Assembly (NCBI GenBank): GCA_025354385.1
Contig: JANXMZ010000068.1
Span: forward strand, 1 to 35,865
DNA length: 35,865 nucleotides
Origin: Bacteroidota bacterium
GTDB taxonomy: Bacteria > Bacteroidota > Bacteroidia > NS11-12g > UBA955
Reading direction: 5' to 3'
In this document: one piece after another, positions 15,508 to 23,572 of the stretch
Numbering within the stretch: position 1 is the stretch's first letter
Layout: every line of letters begins with the position of its first letter
Notes under the pieces: generated by a model
What the model was told of the DNA's origin: nothing
The model's database searches: none
The model's input: only the letters and a program-made list of their open reading frames with translations
Program-made: the position numbers and the translations under genes

Positions 15508-16950
15508 TTACTCAAACAACAAGATTTCAAAATTGCTATTCGATTTTGTTTTCAATAGCACCATTTTCTTCCCCATTGTAAAGGCAAAATGGTTTTTTTT
15601 GATGTTGTGAGAACGGCCATATTGATAAAACGAAGGCAAGCTATACAATTTTGAACTGTTGAGCATGCAAATCATTTTAAATTTTATTCGATTGTAAGCG
15701 CTAAATCCTGTTTTTATAGGATGAGGTTTTTTGGTTTTTATAGCCTCTACTATCTTTGGCATCACAACAAAATAAGTGGTGGTTTTTTGAGCAAGTTCAT
15801 CTACTTCAGGGTCAAAATCAAATCTGAAAGTATCTTTTGATAGAATGGTAAAATACAAATGCCTACTGTAGTATGGGGTCTTCAATAAAGATAAATTAGC
15901 TTTGCTTTTTACAATGGGAATTTCTGCCAATTTTATAACCTCTCCTGCAAGGGTATAGGTAGCTATGAAAATCTTGCTGATGTGAAGGTCATAATTTCTA
16001 GGGTATCGTTTTTTCGCTGTCATGCCATAGATACAAAACTGATTGTGTTTTGCGTCAAGCTCTATGGTAAGAAGGCCATTGGGCTCGCCAGAAGCGTAAA
16101 AAGTATTGTTGAAATTAGCGGTTGCCGTTTCATAATTAATGTTATAATCGCCTTTCAAATCGCGATTCGATGTAACGTCAAAAGGAACATAAAACTGAGT
16201 GTTTTTTGGTTGAATGGTGAAATTATCAACTACCTCGCCATTCTTATTGATTTTAAATATTTCTATTTCAATTTGTGTTGTTATTTTAACTATCCTTTTT
16301 TGGCATACATAAATAAAACTGTCCGTATGCCCTATAACACTCAGTTGTCCGGGTGTTTTAAGGTCAAGGTCGATATTTGTTTTTCTGAAATCTGTTTTGT
16401 CATGGCCCATGGTGTACATAAAAAGCTGTTCAACTTCTTTCGATTTTTCATTGGTAATATCCCTTTGTTTGGCCGTAAAGTAATATAAGTATTTTTTATC
16501 TGAGAAAACATGAAGCAATTCTACATTCTCATTTATTTCTTCAATTTCAGTGCTGAATTTTTCTTCAAAACCTTCTTCATTAAAACGGAATAAGGAGATC
16601 GTTCTTTCTGCACTTGGAGCAGGGCCTTTTACGGTTGAGTTCATCCAATAAATATATTCTGTAGATTCGCTTGCCACGAAAAAACCGCCACCTCCAATAA
16701 CATCTCCTTGTTTTACATTGTATTCCCAGTTTTTATGGAGATGTTGATTGTAATAAGTAATTTTAACATCGCCTCTGAATTTTGCATTTCCGGTGCTAAT
16801 GATAAAGCCAGAATCGCCCCTATTGGTAATACATTGTATAACGTTATCATTGCCTGCCGATAATATTTCAGTTTTGCTTTGGGCATTTGCCATTAATGTT
16901 ACCATTAATGATATGACAAGGGCGACTAATTGATTTTGCATATTCGGCAA
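15508..16950 (-). CDS. Predicted secreted protein of unknown function
   Basis: The 480-residue protein begins with a signal peptide (hydrophobic stretch about 8-21, probable cleavage near MANAQ). The rest is rich in beta-strand-like segments with aromatic and charged alternation, including several short units of the type 'YYF/YIYW' followed by polar turns, which may indicate a propeller-like fold. I recognise no family and see no T9SS tail or lipobox. The start at 16950 has an alternative in-frame Met three codons later. It lies 18 bp downstream of the DUF3820 gene and may be co-transcribed with it. Its 3' end overlaps the probable terminator of the convergent epimerase. Confidence 0.7.
   Translation of the reverse strand: MPNMQNQLVALVISLMVTLMANAQSKTEILSAGNDNVIQCITNRGDSGFIISTGNAKFRGDVKITYYNQHLHKNWEYNVKQGDVIGGGGFFVASESTEYIYWMNSTVKGPAPSAERTISLFRFNEEGFEEKFSTEIEEINENVELLHVFSDKKYLYYFTAKQRDITNEKSKEVEQLFMYTMGHDKTDFRKTNIDLDLKTPGQLSVIGHTDSFIYVCQKRIVKITTQIEIEIFKINKNGEVVDNFTIQPKNTQFYVPFDVTSNRDLKGDYNINYETATANFNNTFYASGEPNGLLTIELDAKHNQFCIYGMTAKKRYPRNYDLHISKIFIATYTLAGEVIKLAEIPIVKSKANLSLLKTPYYSRHLYFTILSKDTFRFDFDPEVDELAQKTTTYFVVMPKIVEAIKTKKPHPIKTGFSAYNRIKFKMICMLNSSKLYSLPSFYQYGRSHNIKKNHFAFTMGKKMVLLKTKSNSNFEILLFE
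15560..15600 (+). terminator. Probable terminator of the epimerase gene, inside the convergent gene
   Basis: ACCATTTT (15560-15567) and AAAATGGT (15586-15593) form an 8-bp stem with an 18-nt loop, followed by eight T on the plus strand. It lies 65 bp after the epimerase stop, within the last codons of the minus-strand gene. The loop is long, so this is moderate evidence. Confidence 0.45.
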
Positions 16951-16968
16951 AAGTAGTTTAAACCCTGC

Positions 16969-17199
16969 TTATTTTTTCTTTAGTGGGTCTAATAGAAACT
17001 CAAGTCCGTTGATTTTTATTTCGTACATGGTTTGCAGTAACATGCCAAGTTTGCCTGCTGGAAAACCTTTGCTCTTAAACCATTCCAAATACGAAACAGG
17101 CAAGCGGTTTAAAACAGTGCCTTTGTATTTGCCAAATGGCATTTCCATTTTTACAAGTTCGAGTAATAGGTTGGGGTCTGGGCCATTAAAATCTTGCAT
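16969..17199 (-). CDS. Small DUF3820-family protein
   Basis: The 76-residue protein carries the DUF3820 pattern: MPFGKYKG at about 20-27, then LPVSYLEWF (33-41) and KGFPAGKLG (44-52), ending LLDPLKKK. The family consists of short cytoplasmic proteins of uncertain function; it was once called a putative quorum-sensing-regulated virulence factor, but I would not assign a role from that. It lies 85 bp after the DUF1456 gene and 18 bp before the secreted protein gene, so a three-gene minus-strand unit is likely. Confidence 0.82.
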   Translation of the reverse strand: MQDFNGPDPNLLLELVKMEMPFGKYKGTVLNRLPVSYLEWFKSKGFPAGKLGMLLQTMYEIKINGLEFLLDPLKKK

Positions 17200-17284
17200 T
17201 TTCTACAAATCTATTTTGGTTAACATTCTTATACAGCCTAATCAATATTGCGCGTTGCAATTTTCATCATCCAAAAATCAAAAA

Positions 17285-17527
17285 TTAATCAATATCCTCT
17301 TTGGGTTTCTCCAACGGTCCGCGCATATGAATTATGAGGCCATTTAAAAAATTACGCAATATCTGGTCGCCCAAAGGTTTAAAGTTAGGGTGGTCTTCGC
17401 TTCTAAAAAAAGCGCCTAATTCGCTCGTAGTAATTTTAAAATCCACAAGTTTTAATATTTCAACTATTTGATCGTTGCGCAAATGCAGGGCCACGCGCAG
17501 TTTTTTTAGGATATCGTTATTGCTCAT
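17285..17527 (-). CDS. Small DUF1456 (YehS-like) protein, single repeat
   Basis: The 80-residue protein opens with MSNNDILKKLRVALHL and contains ITTSELGAFFRSEDHPNF and LRNFLNGLI, the pattern of one DUF1456 unit. E. coli YehS has two such units in about 156 residues; this is a one-unit form. Function is unknown. It is divergent from the HMG-CoA reductase gene, with a candidate -7 element just upstream at 17536-17543. Confidence 0.8.
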   Translation of the reverse strand: MSNNDILKKLRVALHLRNDQIVEILKLVDFKITTSELGAFFRSEDHPNFKPLGDQILRNFLNGLIIHMRGPLEKPKEDID

Positions 17528-17535
17528 TTCTTTTT

Positions 17536-17543
17536 CAAAAATA
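17536..17543 (-). promoter_or_regulatory. Candidate -7 element for the DUF1456 gene
   Basis: On the minus strand it reads TATTTTTG, matching TAnnTTTG, only 8 bp before the ATG at 17527. It would give a nearly leaderless transcript. No clear -33 element is seen. Confidence 0.35.
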
Positions 17544-17583
17544 ATTCAAATGCTGAGATAATTACCATTTAATTTTTTTTGTG

Positions 17584-17591
17584 TAGGTTTG
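17584..17591 (+). promoter_or_regulatory. Candidate -7 element of the lipid operon, nearly leaderless
   Basis: TAGGTTTG matches TAnnTTTG exactly and ends 5 bp before the ATG at 17597. If used, transcription would start at or within a few bases of the initiation codon. A convincing -33 TTG about 20 bp upstream is not visible. The position also argues against the in-frame TTG at 17579 as a start, because it would lie upstream of the transcript. Confidence 0.45.
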
Positions 17592-17596
17592 TCTTT

Positions 17597-18877
17597 ATGA
17601 GTTCAGGGTTCAATATTACCAAAAGATCGCTCGAAGCTATTAAGCAAAGAGTAAACATTGAAGATTTTATTAAGGAAATTCTCCAAAAATCGGAAGCCGC
17701 TCCAGCTGAAACACCGCCAACTGAAGGGCGCAATACCAATGAAGGCACATTAAAAAGACAAGCTTTTTTAGAAGCCAAAATAGGGAAAAAATTTCCCGTT
17801 ATTTTCAATAGCCATGGTATTAAAGATGCAAGCACGGTGAATGGTAATTGCGAAAATTTTATTGGTGCAGCGCAAGTGCCCATCGGAATTATAGGGCCAC
17901 TCCATATTTTAGGGACCGCTGCCAAGGGCGATTTTTATGTGCCATTGGCTACTACCGAAGGTGCTTTGGTAGCCTCTTATCACAGAGGCGCAAAGGCCAG
18001 TAGAATGTGTGGTGGTATTACCAGCATTTGTTTTTTAGAAGGGGTGCAAAGAAGTCCGGTGTTCCGCTTTGATAACATGGGCACTATGGGGCAGTTTTTA
18101 ATTTTTGCATTAGAACATTCAGAGTCGTTTCAAGGATTAATTGCCACAGCAAGCAAGCATGCCAAAATTCTGGATATAAAATATAACATAGAGGGCAATC
18201 AGCTAATTATTAATATTGAATACAATACTGCAGATGCAGCGGGGCAAAACATGGTAACCATTTGTACAGATGTGTTGTGCAAATGGTTGGTAGAAAATAG
18301 TCCTGTAAAACCAACATCATGGTTTATAGAGAGCAATTATAGCGGTGATAAAAAGGCAGCCGCTATTTCATTCATGCATGTAAGAGGGCGTAAGGTTTCT
18401 TCAGAAGTGCATTTAAAAAAGGAAGTGGTAGAAAAAATATTGAGATGTAAACCTGAAGATATGGTGCAGTATTGGCAATCGAGCACCATTGGGGTTATTC
18501 AAAGTGGATCTATTGGTGCACAGGGGCATGTTGCCAATGGTTTAACAGCGCTGTTTATGGCAACTGGTCAGGATGTTGCCTGCGTTTCTGAAGCTTCTGT
18601 TGGTATTACCCGCATGGAGTTAACAGCAGATGGAGGCGTCTATGTAAGTGTTACCTTGCCCAATTTAATTGTTGGCACGGTGGGCGGTGGTACCAGTTTG
18701 CCAACACAAAAAGAAAGTTTGGAAATGATAGATTGTTATGGCAATGGCAAGGCTCAGAAGTTTGCAGAAATATGTGGTGCATTGGCCTTGGCTGGCGAAA
18801 TTTCTATTGCTGCCGCCATTGCCTCTGGGCAGTTTTCGCAAGCCCATCAGAAATTTGGAAGAAAACATGACAAGTAA
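17597..18877 (+). CDS. Hydroxymethylglutaryl-CoA reductase, class I-like
   Basis: This enzyme reduces HMG-CoA to mevalonate, the committed step of the mevalonate route to isoprenoids. The 426-residue protein is soluble (no membrane domain) and carries ENFIG and VPIGIIGPL (86-102), TTEGALVAS (119-127, catalytic Glu121), DAAGQNM (213-219), GDKKAAA (250-256, catalytic Lys), TGQDVAC (323-329, catalytic Asp326), GTVGGGT (360-366) and the C-terminal AHQKFGR with His417. All four catalytic residues are present. TTEG and the C-terminal His/Arg stretch resemble class I (NAD(P)H, eukaryotic/archaeal/some bacterial) rather than the Pseudomonas-type class II. DAAGQNM replaces the common DAMGMN. It is first in the operon, which suggests it raises isoprenoid supply for the downstream enzymes. 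The ATG at 17597 is preferred over an upstream TTG. Confidence 0.93.
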   Translation: MSSGFNITKRSLEAIKQRVNIEDFIKEILQKSEAAPAETPPTEGRNTNEGTLKRQAFLEAKIGKKFPVIFNSHGIKDASTVNGNCENFIGAAQVPIGIIGPLHILGTAAKGDFYVPLATTEGALVASYHRGAKASRMCGGITSICFLEGVQRSPVFRFDNMGTMGQFLIFALEHSESFQGLIATASKHAKILDIKYNIEGNQLIINIEYNTADAAGQNMVTICTDVLCKWLVENSPVKPTSWFIESNYSGDKKAAAISFMHVRGRKVSSEVHLKKEVVEKILRCKPEDMVQYWQSSTIGVIQSGSIGAQGHVANGLTALFMATGQDVACVSEASVGITRMELTADGGVYVSVTLPNLIVGTVGGGTSLPTQKESLEMIDCYGNGKAQKFAEICGALALAGEISIAAAIASGQFSQAHQKFGRKHDK

Positions 18878-19772
18878 TAGTACAATAGCAAAACGCTTGT
18901 GGCTATATCAGAAAGAAAGATTTCCATTGCTAGCACATGGTATTTTAATAGCGTCTTTTACTTTTTCGGCCATGGCTTATTCGCATATTTGCAGAAATGC
19001 AATAGAATCTATTCATATTATTTCTTTTTTTAAAGCACTTACAAATACCTTTCTTTTGTTTTTATTATTGCGCATTTCGGATGAATTTAAAGACAAAGAA
19101 TTTGATGCACTCCATCGGCCGCATTTGCCCGTTCCCCGGGGGTTGGTTAAATTGAGTGAATTAAAATGGGTTGGCATCATTATCCTATCTTTTTTAATCC
19201 TTTTTAATGCAATTTTTGCAACACAACATTTAACAATATTTGTTTTTGTTTTATTTTATGGAAGTTTAATGTTTAAAGAATTTTTTATAAAACATTGGCT
19301 CGAAAAAAATCAATTATTTTATGTTGCAAGTCACATGATGATTATTCCTTTGGTAGATACCATGGCCAGTTCTTTTGATTGGATAGGACAAGAACCCAAT
19401 GTGTGTGGATTGATATGGTTTTTTGCCGTTTCTTTTTTCAACGGGTGTACATTAGAGTTGGGTCGAAAAATAAAATCAAAGGAGAACGAAGAAGCCAATT
19501 CATATAGCAAGGCTCTAGGTTTTTACAAGGCAATGTTGTATTTTCAAATCGTGGTGCTCGTAACCTTTGTTTTGTGTTTAGGAGCGGCCAGTTATGCGAA
19601 TTTGGCATACGGACATTTTTTAGTGTTTGCCATTTTATACATAGTCTCAGCTTTATTTGGATGGTATTATTACCGCCATCAAACAGCAAAGAACAGTAAG
19701 TTATTTGAGACAATTTCTGGTATTTGGGCCATTGGGATGTATTTAAATTTGGGAATTTCAATTTTATTATAA
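18867..19772 (+). CDS. UbiA-superfamily prenyltransferase
   Basis: UbiA enzymes are membrane proteins that move a prenyl group from prenyl diphosphate to an acceptor. The 301-residue product has about eight membrane segments. The first Asp-rich motif is clear (D72-xxx-D76-xxx-D80 in SDEFKDKEFD, followed by RPHLPVPRG at 84-92). The second motif is atypical: instead of DxxxD it reads ELGRKIKSKENEE followed by SYSKALG (about 197-218). So diphosphate binding is likely, but the acceptor and even the reaction direction are open. The ATG at 18867 overlaps the reductase stop by 11 bp and begins just before the first membrane segment; more upstream starts would run inside the reductase gene. Alternative acceptors include aromatic rings and glycerol-phosphate-type lipids (as in archaeal DGGGP synthase). 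Confidence 0.82.
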   Translation: MTSNSTIAKRLWLYQKERFPLLAHGILIASFTFSAMAYSHICRNAIESIHIISFFKALTNTFLLFLLLRISDEFKDKEFDALHRPHLPVPRGLVKLSELKWVGIIILSFLILFNAIFATQHLTIFVFVLFYGSLMFKEFFIKHWLEKNQLFYVASHMMIIPLVDTMASSFDWIGQEPNVCGLIWFFAVSFFNGCTLELGRKIKSKENEEANSYSKALGFYKAMLYFQIVVLVTFVLCLGAASYANLAYGHFLVFAILYIVSALFGWYYYRHQTAKNSKLFETISGIWAIGMYLNLGISILL

Positions 19773-19773
19773 C

Positions 19774-22248
19774 ATGTTAATTTTTGAAAATACGGCTGGT
19801 ATTGAAATAGGGAATAAGGCCCGTCATTTATTTACCTTAAAAGAAAAAGGCTATAAAGTTCCAGAGCTATGCGTATTGCCTTATGCTAATTTGTGTAAGA
19901 TTGTAAACGGAAATGAATTGATGTTGAACGACGTTTTAGTGAATGAAATCGTTCATCATTTAGGAGATGCGTATTCTTATGCTGTTAGAAGCAGTGCCAA
20001 TGCAGAGGACACTCTAGGTAAAAGTTTTGCTGGGCAATTTAGTACTAAACTCAATGTAAAAAAAAGTGATTTAAAAAGTGCCATTCAAGAGGTTTGGCTA
20101 TCTACTCAAAGTAACAATGTGATAGCCTACAATAAGGAGAATATTCAAATTGAATTGTCCATCATTATTCAGCAATGTATAGAGGCGGAGGTTTCGGGGG
20201 TTGTTTTCAGCGCTAATCCTGCTAATAATGATTTGGAAACATGTGTGTTGAGCAGTTTATATGGCTTGGGCGAAGGTCTTGTTTCTGGCACCTTGGATGC
20301 CGATTTGTTTTATGTAAAAAATCGAGTACTTGTTCAAACTATTTTAATAGAGAAATTAGAAAAGTTAAGTTATGGACCGTTGGGTGGTGTTGAGAAAGTA
20401 AATGTTTCACCGGAATTTGTTAATGTGGCATCACTCAAAGAATCCGAAGTGCTAGAAATTGCATCTATTGCCAAGACTTTGGAGCTTACTTTTGATGGTC
20501 CGCAAGACATTGAGTTTTGCTTGAAAAATGGTCAACTGTATTTACTACAAAGTCGCCCTATAACAACATTAAAAAACGTAAGTTCAGATTATCTTATTTG
20601 GGATAATAGCAATATTATAGAATCCTATCCTGGCATTAGTTTGCCACTTACTTTCTCATTTATAAGTCCAGTGTACGCAGCTGTTTACAGGCAGTTTTGT
20701 AGCATATTGGGTATCAGTAATGCAACAATAGAAGATAATAGTTTTACGTTTGATAATATGCTTGGTTTGCTAAAAGGGCGTGTTTATTACAATCTTTACA
20801 GTTGGTATAAGTTACTGTCTTTATTGCCAGGCTATAGTTTGAATGCTGGTTTCATGGAAAAGATGATGGGAGTGAGCGAAAAATTTGAATTAAAAGATTA
20901 TCAAACGCCCAATGGTTTATCAGAAAAATTAAGGGTGCTTAAACTTGTATTTTCCATGATAGGTAATGCTGTGCGACTTAATAAAATGAGACAAGCGTTT
21001 TTGTCTAAATTTAATCAAGTACTTGCAGAACACAAGAAATTAAATATTCCGGAAGCCGATGCTATTACTTGCATGATGGCTTATTATAAATTTGAAAACA
21101 CTTTGGCTAAGGAATGGAAAGCACCATTGGTAAATGATTTTTTTGCAATGATTTATTATGGATTGTTTCAAAAATTTGTAGATAAATATGCCCATTCTTC
21201 GGATATTAATCTCAATCAATTTTTAATTCATACGGGCCAAGTGATTACCACCGAACCTGCCATTTGGCAACAGCGTATTACTTTACTTATTCAAAAAGAT
21301 AGACAACTAAGTTTACTATTTATGGAAAATGAGGAACACGATATATGGCAATGGATAAAAGTAAATAAGCATGAAAAAATTGCTGTTTTAATAATGGAAT
21401 ACCTTGAGAAATGGGGCAATCGCTGTTTTGAAGAATTAAAACTCGAAACCATTACCTACGCGCAAGACCCGCTCTTGTTTATTAAGTTGTTGAAACAAAC
21501 TTATACTTTTAGCAGAGAACCTATGGAGAGAAAAGTGGCATTAACAGTGCCAAGCATGCCTTGGGTTAGAAAGGGGCTGTTTAATTTCTTAAAGCGCAAT
21601 GCCATTCAAACCGTTGCTGCTAGGGAGAATCTGAGATTCGAACGCACCCGTGCTTTTGCTGAAGTACGTTTTATTTTCAGTCGCATTGGTGATTTGTTCC
21701 ATCAAGCAAATGTTATTGAACACCCTAGAGATATTTTTTATTTAAGCAAGGAAGAAATTTTTAGTTATATAAAAGGTACCAGTATACAGTTAAATCTAAA
21801 TGGCTTAATTGCGTTGAGGAAGGAGGAATATGAAACTTATAAAAGAGAAGTTCCACAGACAGCTAGGATAAAAACTATGGGGATTGTATACAGCCATGTT
21901 TTTGAGAAGGAAGTGAACGGAACAGATTTGGTGTTGAAAGGCTTGCCTTGTTGTCCCGGTGTTGTGAGGGCAAGGGTAAAAATTATTCACTCGCCAAATG
22001 ATGTACAGGCATTAGAAGGTAAAATTTTGGTAACCATTTCTACAGATCCTGGATGGGTATCTGTATTCCCAATGGTAAAAGGTATTTTAGTGCAAAGGGG
22101 CAGTGTGCTCAGCCATGCCGCCATTGTTAGCCGCGAAATGAATATTCCTTGCATAGTTGGAATCAAAAATATTACAACGCAATTACAAGACAATGCTTTG
22201 GTTGAAATGAATGGTGCCACTGGTGAAATTATAATTATCGAAGAATGA
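19774..22248 (+). CDS. ATP-grasp/His-domain dikinase, rifampin-phosphotransferase-like architecture
   Basis: The 824-residue protein has the PEP-synthase/PPDK ATP-binding domain at about 1-270 (VRSSANAEDTLGKSFAGQFS at 71-90, GVVFSANP 142-149, GLGEGLVSG 164-172, DIEF and LLQSRPITTL near 245-266). A long helical middle part (about 270-715) follows, then a swivelling phosphohistidine domain (about 720-824) with SHAAIVSRE containing the catalytic His781. The C-terminal PEP/pyruvate TIM barrel of true PEP synthase or PPDK is missing, since the protein ends 44 residues from the His. That is the layout of rifampin phosphotransferase, where ATP yields AMP, phosphate and a phosphorylated small molecule, and the middle domain binds the substrate. 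The substrate here is unknown; the context suggests a lipid or prenyl alcohol. It starts 1 bp after the UbiA-like gene and overlaps the next gene by ATGA. Confidence 0.85.
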   Translation: MLIFENTAGIEIGNKARHLFTLKEKGYKVPELCVLPYANLCKIVNGNELMLNDVLVNEIVHHLGDAYSYAVRSSANAEDTLGKSFAGQFSTKLNVKKSDLKSAIQEVWLSTQSNNVIAYNKENIQIELSIIIQQCIEAEVSGVVFSANPANNDLETCVLSSLYGLGEGLVSGTLDADLFYVKNRVLVQTILIEKLEKLSYGPLGGVEKVNVSPEFVNVASLKESEVLEIASIAKTLELTFDGPQDIEFCLKNGQLYLLQSRPITTLKNVSSDYLIWDNSNIIESYPGISLPLTFSFISPVYAAVYRQFCSILGISNATIEDNSFTFDNMLGLLKGRVYYNLYSWYKLLSLLPGYSLNAGFMEKMMGVSEKFELKDYQTPNGLSEKLRVLKLVFSMIGNAVRLNKMRQAFLSKFNQVLAEHKKLNIPEADAITCMMAYYKFENTLAKEWKAPLVNDFFAMIYYGLFQKFVDKYAHSSDINLNQFLIHTGQVITTEPAIWQQRITLLIQKDRQLSLLFMENEEHDIWQWIKVNKHEKIAVLIMEYLEKWGNRCFEELKLETITYAQDPLLFIKLLKQTYTFSREPMERKVALTVPSMPWVRKGLFNFLKRNAIQTVAARENLRFERTRAFAEVRFIFSRIGDLFHQANVIEHPRDIFYLSKEEIFSYIKGTSIQLNLNGLIALRKEEYETYKREVPQTARIKTMGIVYSHVFEKEVNGTDLVLKGLPCCPGVVRARVKIIHSPNDVQALEGKILVTISTDPGWVSVFPMVKGILVQRGSVLSHAAIVSREMNIPCIVGIKNITTQLQDNALVEMNGATGEIIIIEE

Positions 22249-22979
22249 TTATCAATTGTATTTTTATCTTGTTGTTTTTTTTTATTGTGGCCGCCTTGGC
22301 TGCCTTCTATAAAATAAAGAAAATGACGAATAGTGATGCCAAAAATGCAATTTTGAAAAAGTACTATTGGTATTTATGCATTGTGGCAGGGGTATGCGCC
22401 ATCATCATTTCTGATATTGTTTTCATGAAAATTGCTTTTATTGTTGGAATTATTCTCAAGGGCTTTTTTGAAATTTGGAATTTAAATCTAAAATCTAGTC
22501 AGAGATGGTGGATACTTACAATATATTCATGTATTGGGTTTTTATCAGGGTTTTATTTTATTTGGTTTAATAAAGAAATAATTTTGCCGATATATACTTT
22601 TGTTGTGATTTTTGATGGTATGTCTCAAATAGGAGGGCAGTTGTTTGGAAAACATAAATTAATGCCTCTAACTAGTCCAAATAAAACTTGGGAGGGCTTG
22701 GGGATAGGGTTTTTTAGCGCCATGATGGCCATAATATTCGTTATTCATTTTCAGGCTTCGGAAGTTTTTTCTATATTGCATTTTGTTGGATTTGCCTTAT
22801 TTGCATTAATGGGCGATTTAATGGCATCAAAAATTAAAAGAATGGCCAAAGTTAAAGATTTCGATAGTTTAATTCCTGGTCATGGAGGCGTGTTAGACAG
22901 GTTTGATAGTTTTTTGGCCGCCTTGATATATTTAATAGGTGTACTGTTATTTTTTAAATTAGAATTATGTTTGGACTAA
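22245..22979 (+). CDS. CdsA-like phosphatidate cytidylyltransferase
   Basis: The family makes CDP-diacylglycerol (or related CDP-lipids) from CTP and a phospholipid acid. The 244-residue membrane protein has about seven hydrophobic segments. Its C-terminal half bears the CdsA signature: FDGMSQIGGQLFGKHKLMP (123-141), SPNKTWEG (144-151), GDLMASKIKRMAKVKDFD (190-207) and PGHGGVLDRFDS (211-222). The usual KDFG is KDFD, a small departure. It is shorter than E. coli CdsA (about 285 residues) at the N-terminus and resembles the compact predicted CDP-diglyceride synthases of COG4589. As a second, operon-encoded copy it may act on a non-standard phospholipid acid such as a prenylated one. Its gene overlaps the neighbours on both sides. 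Confidence 0.88.
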   Translation: MIINCIFILLFFFIVAALAAFYKIKKMTNSDAKNAILKKYYWYLCIVAGVCAIIISDIVFMKIAFIVGIILKGFFEIWNLNLKSSQRWWILTIYSCIGFLSGFYFIWFNKEIILPIYTFVVIFDGMSQIGGQLFGKHKLMPLTSPNKTWEGLGIGFFSAMMAIIFVIHFQASEVFSILHFVGFALFALMGDLMASKIKRMAKVKDFDSLIPGHGGVLDRFDSFLAALIYLIGVLLFFKLELCLD

Positions 22980-23560
22980 AATTAAAAGAAATAAAATGGA
23001 ATATTCCCAATGTGCTCAGCATGTATAGGCTTTGTATGTTTCCGATTGTTCTTGTTTTCATAACATTCAAATTAGAAACCTGCTTTGTGGTTTTTTTTTC
23101 CATTAATTTAATAACCGATATTGCGGATGGTTTTATTGCTAGAAGATTCAATATGCAAACCAAGGAAGGGGCAATTCTCGATTCTTTGGCAGATATTGGG
23201 AGTTATTTATTAGCCATTGCAGGTATTTGTATGTTTCATTTTTACTTATTTACAGATTATGGTGTATGGTTAATTACTTTTGTAATCATTTATTTAGCGA
23301 CTATGGTAGTGCCGCAAATTCGTTTTGGGAGGCCCTCTGCAGGACTGCATTTATACAGTGCAAAAATTGCTGGTTATTTTCAGGGTATTTTTTTATTTGT
23401 ATTATTCACCTATCAAATGGTGCCAGCTATTTTTTATGCGGCTATGCTCATAGGGTATTACTCCGAAATAGAGGGCCTCATTATTAACTCTATTTCAAAA
23501 GGGCCCATTCTGAATGCCAAATCTATATTTCACTATTTTAAAAATAAATCAACACTCTAA
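22967..23560 (+). CDS. CDP-alcohol phosphatidyltransferase family protein
   Basis: These membrane enzymes swap the CMP of a CDP-activated lipid or CDP-alcohol for an alcohol headgroup. The 197-residue protein has the full metal/CDP motif D51-xx-D54-G55-xx-A58-R59-x8-G68-xxx-D72-xxx-D76 and about six membrane helices. Size and motif fit the PgsA/CLS/inositol-phosphate-synthase group, but the alcohol cannot be told from the sequence. It follows the CdsA-like gene with a 13-bp overlap, so it probably uses that enzyme's CDP-lipid directly. The ATG at 22967 places the protein's WNIPNVLSMYR start as expected for the family. Confidence 0.9.
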   Translation: MFGLKLKEIKWNIPNVLSMYRLCMFPIVLVFITFKLETCFVVFFSINLITDIADGFIARRFNMQTKEGAILDSLADIGSYLLAIAGICMFHFYLFTDYGVWLITFVIIYLATMVVPQIRFGRPSAGLHLYSAKIAGYFQGIFLFVLFTYQMVPAIFYAAMLIGYYSEIEGLIINSISKGPILNAKSIFHYFKNKSTL

Positions 23561-23572
23561 AAGTATGATGAT

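Noticed and set aside
17579..17596. TTG at 17579 as the HMG-CoA reductase start
   Set aside because: It sits upstream of or inside the -7 element; the ATG at 17597 gives a sensible N-terminus.
18738..18866. Longer N-terminus for the UbiA-like protein
   Set aside because: It would run far into the reductase gene; the ATG at 18867 precedes the first membrane segment at the usual distance.
19774..22248. Phosphoenolpyruvate synthase
   Set aside because: The PEP/pyruvate-binding TIM barrel is absent and the His domain is C-terminal, so the reaction of PEP synthase is unlikely.
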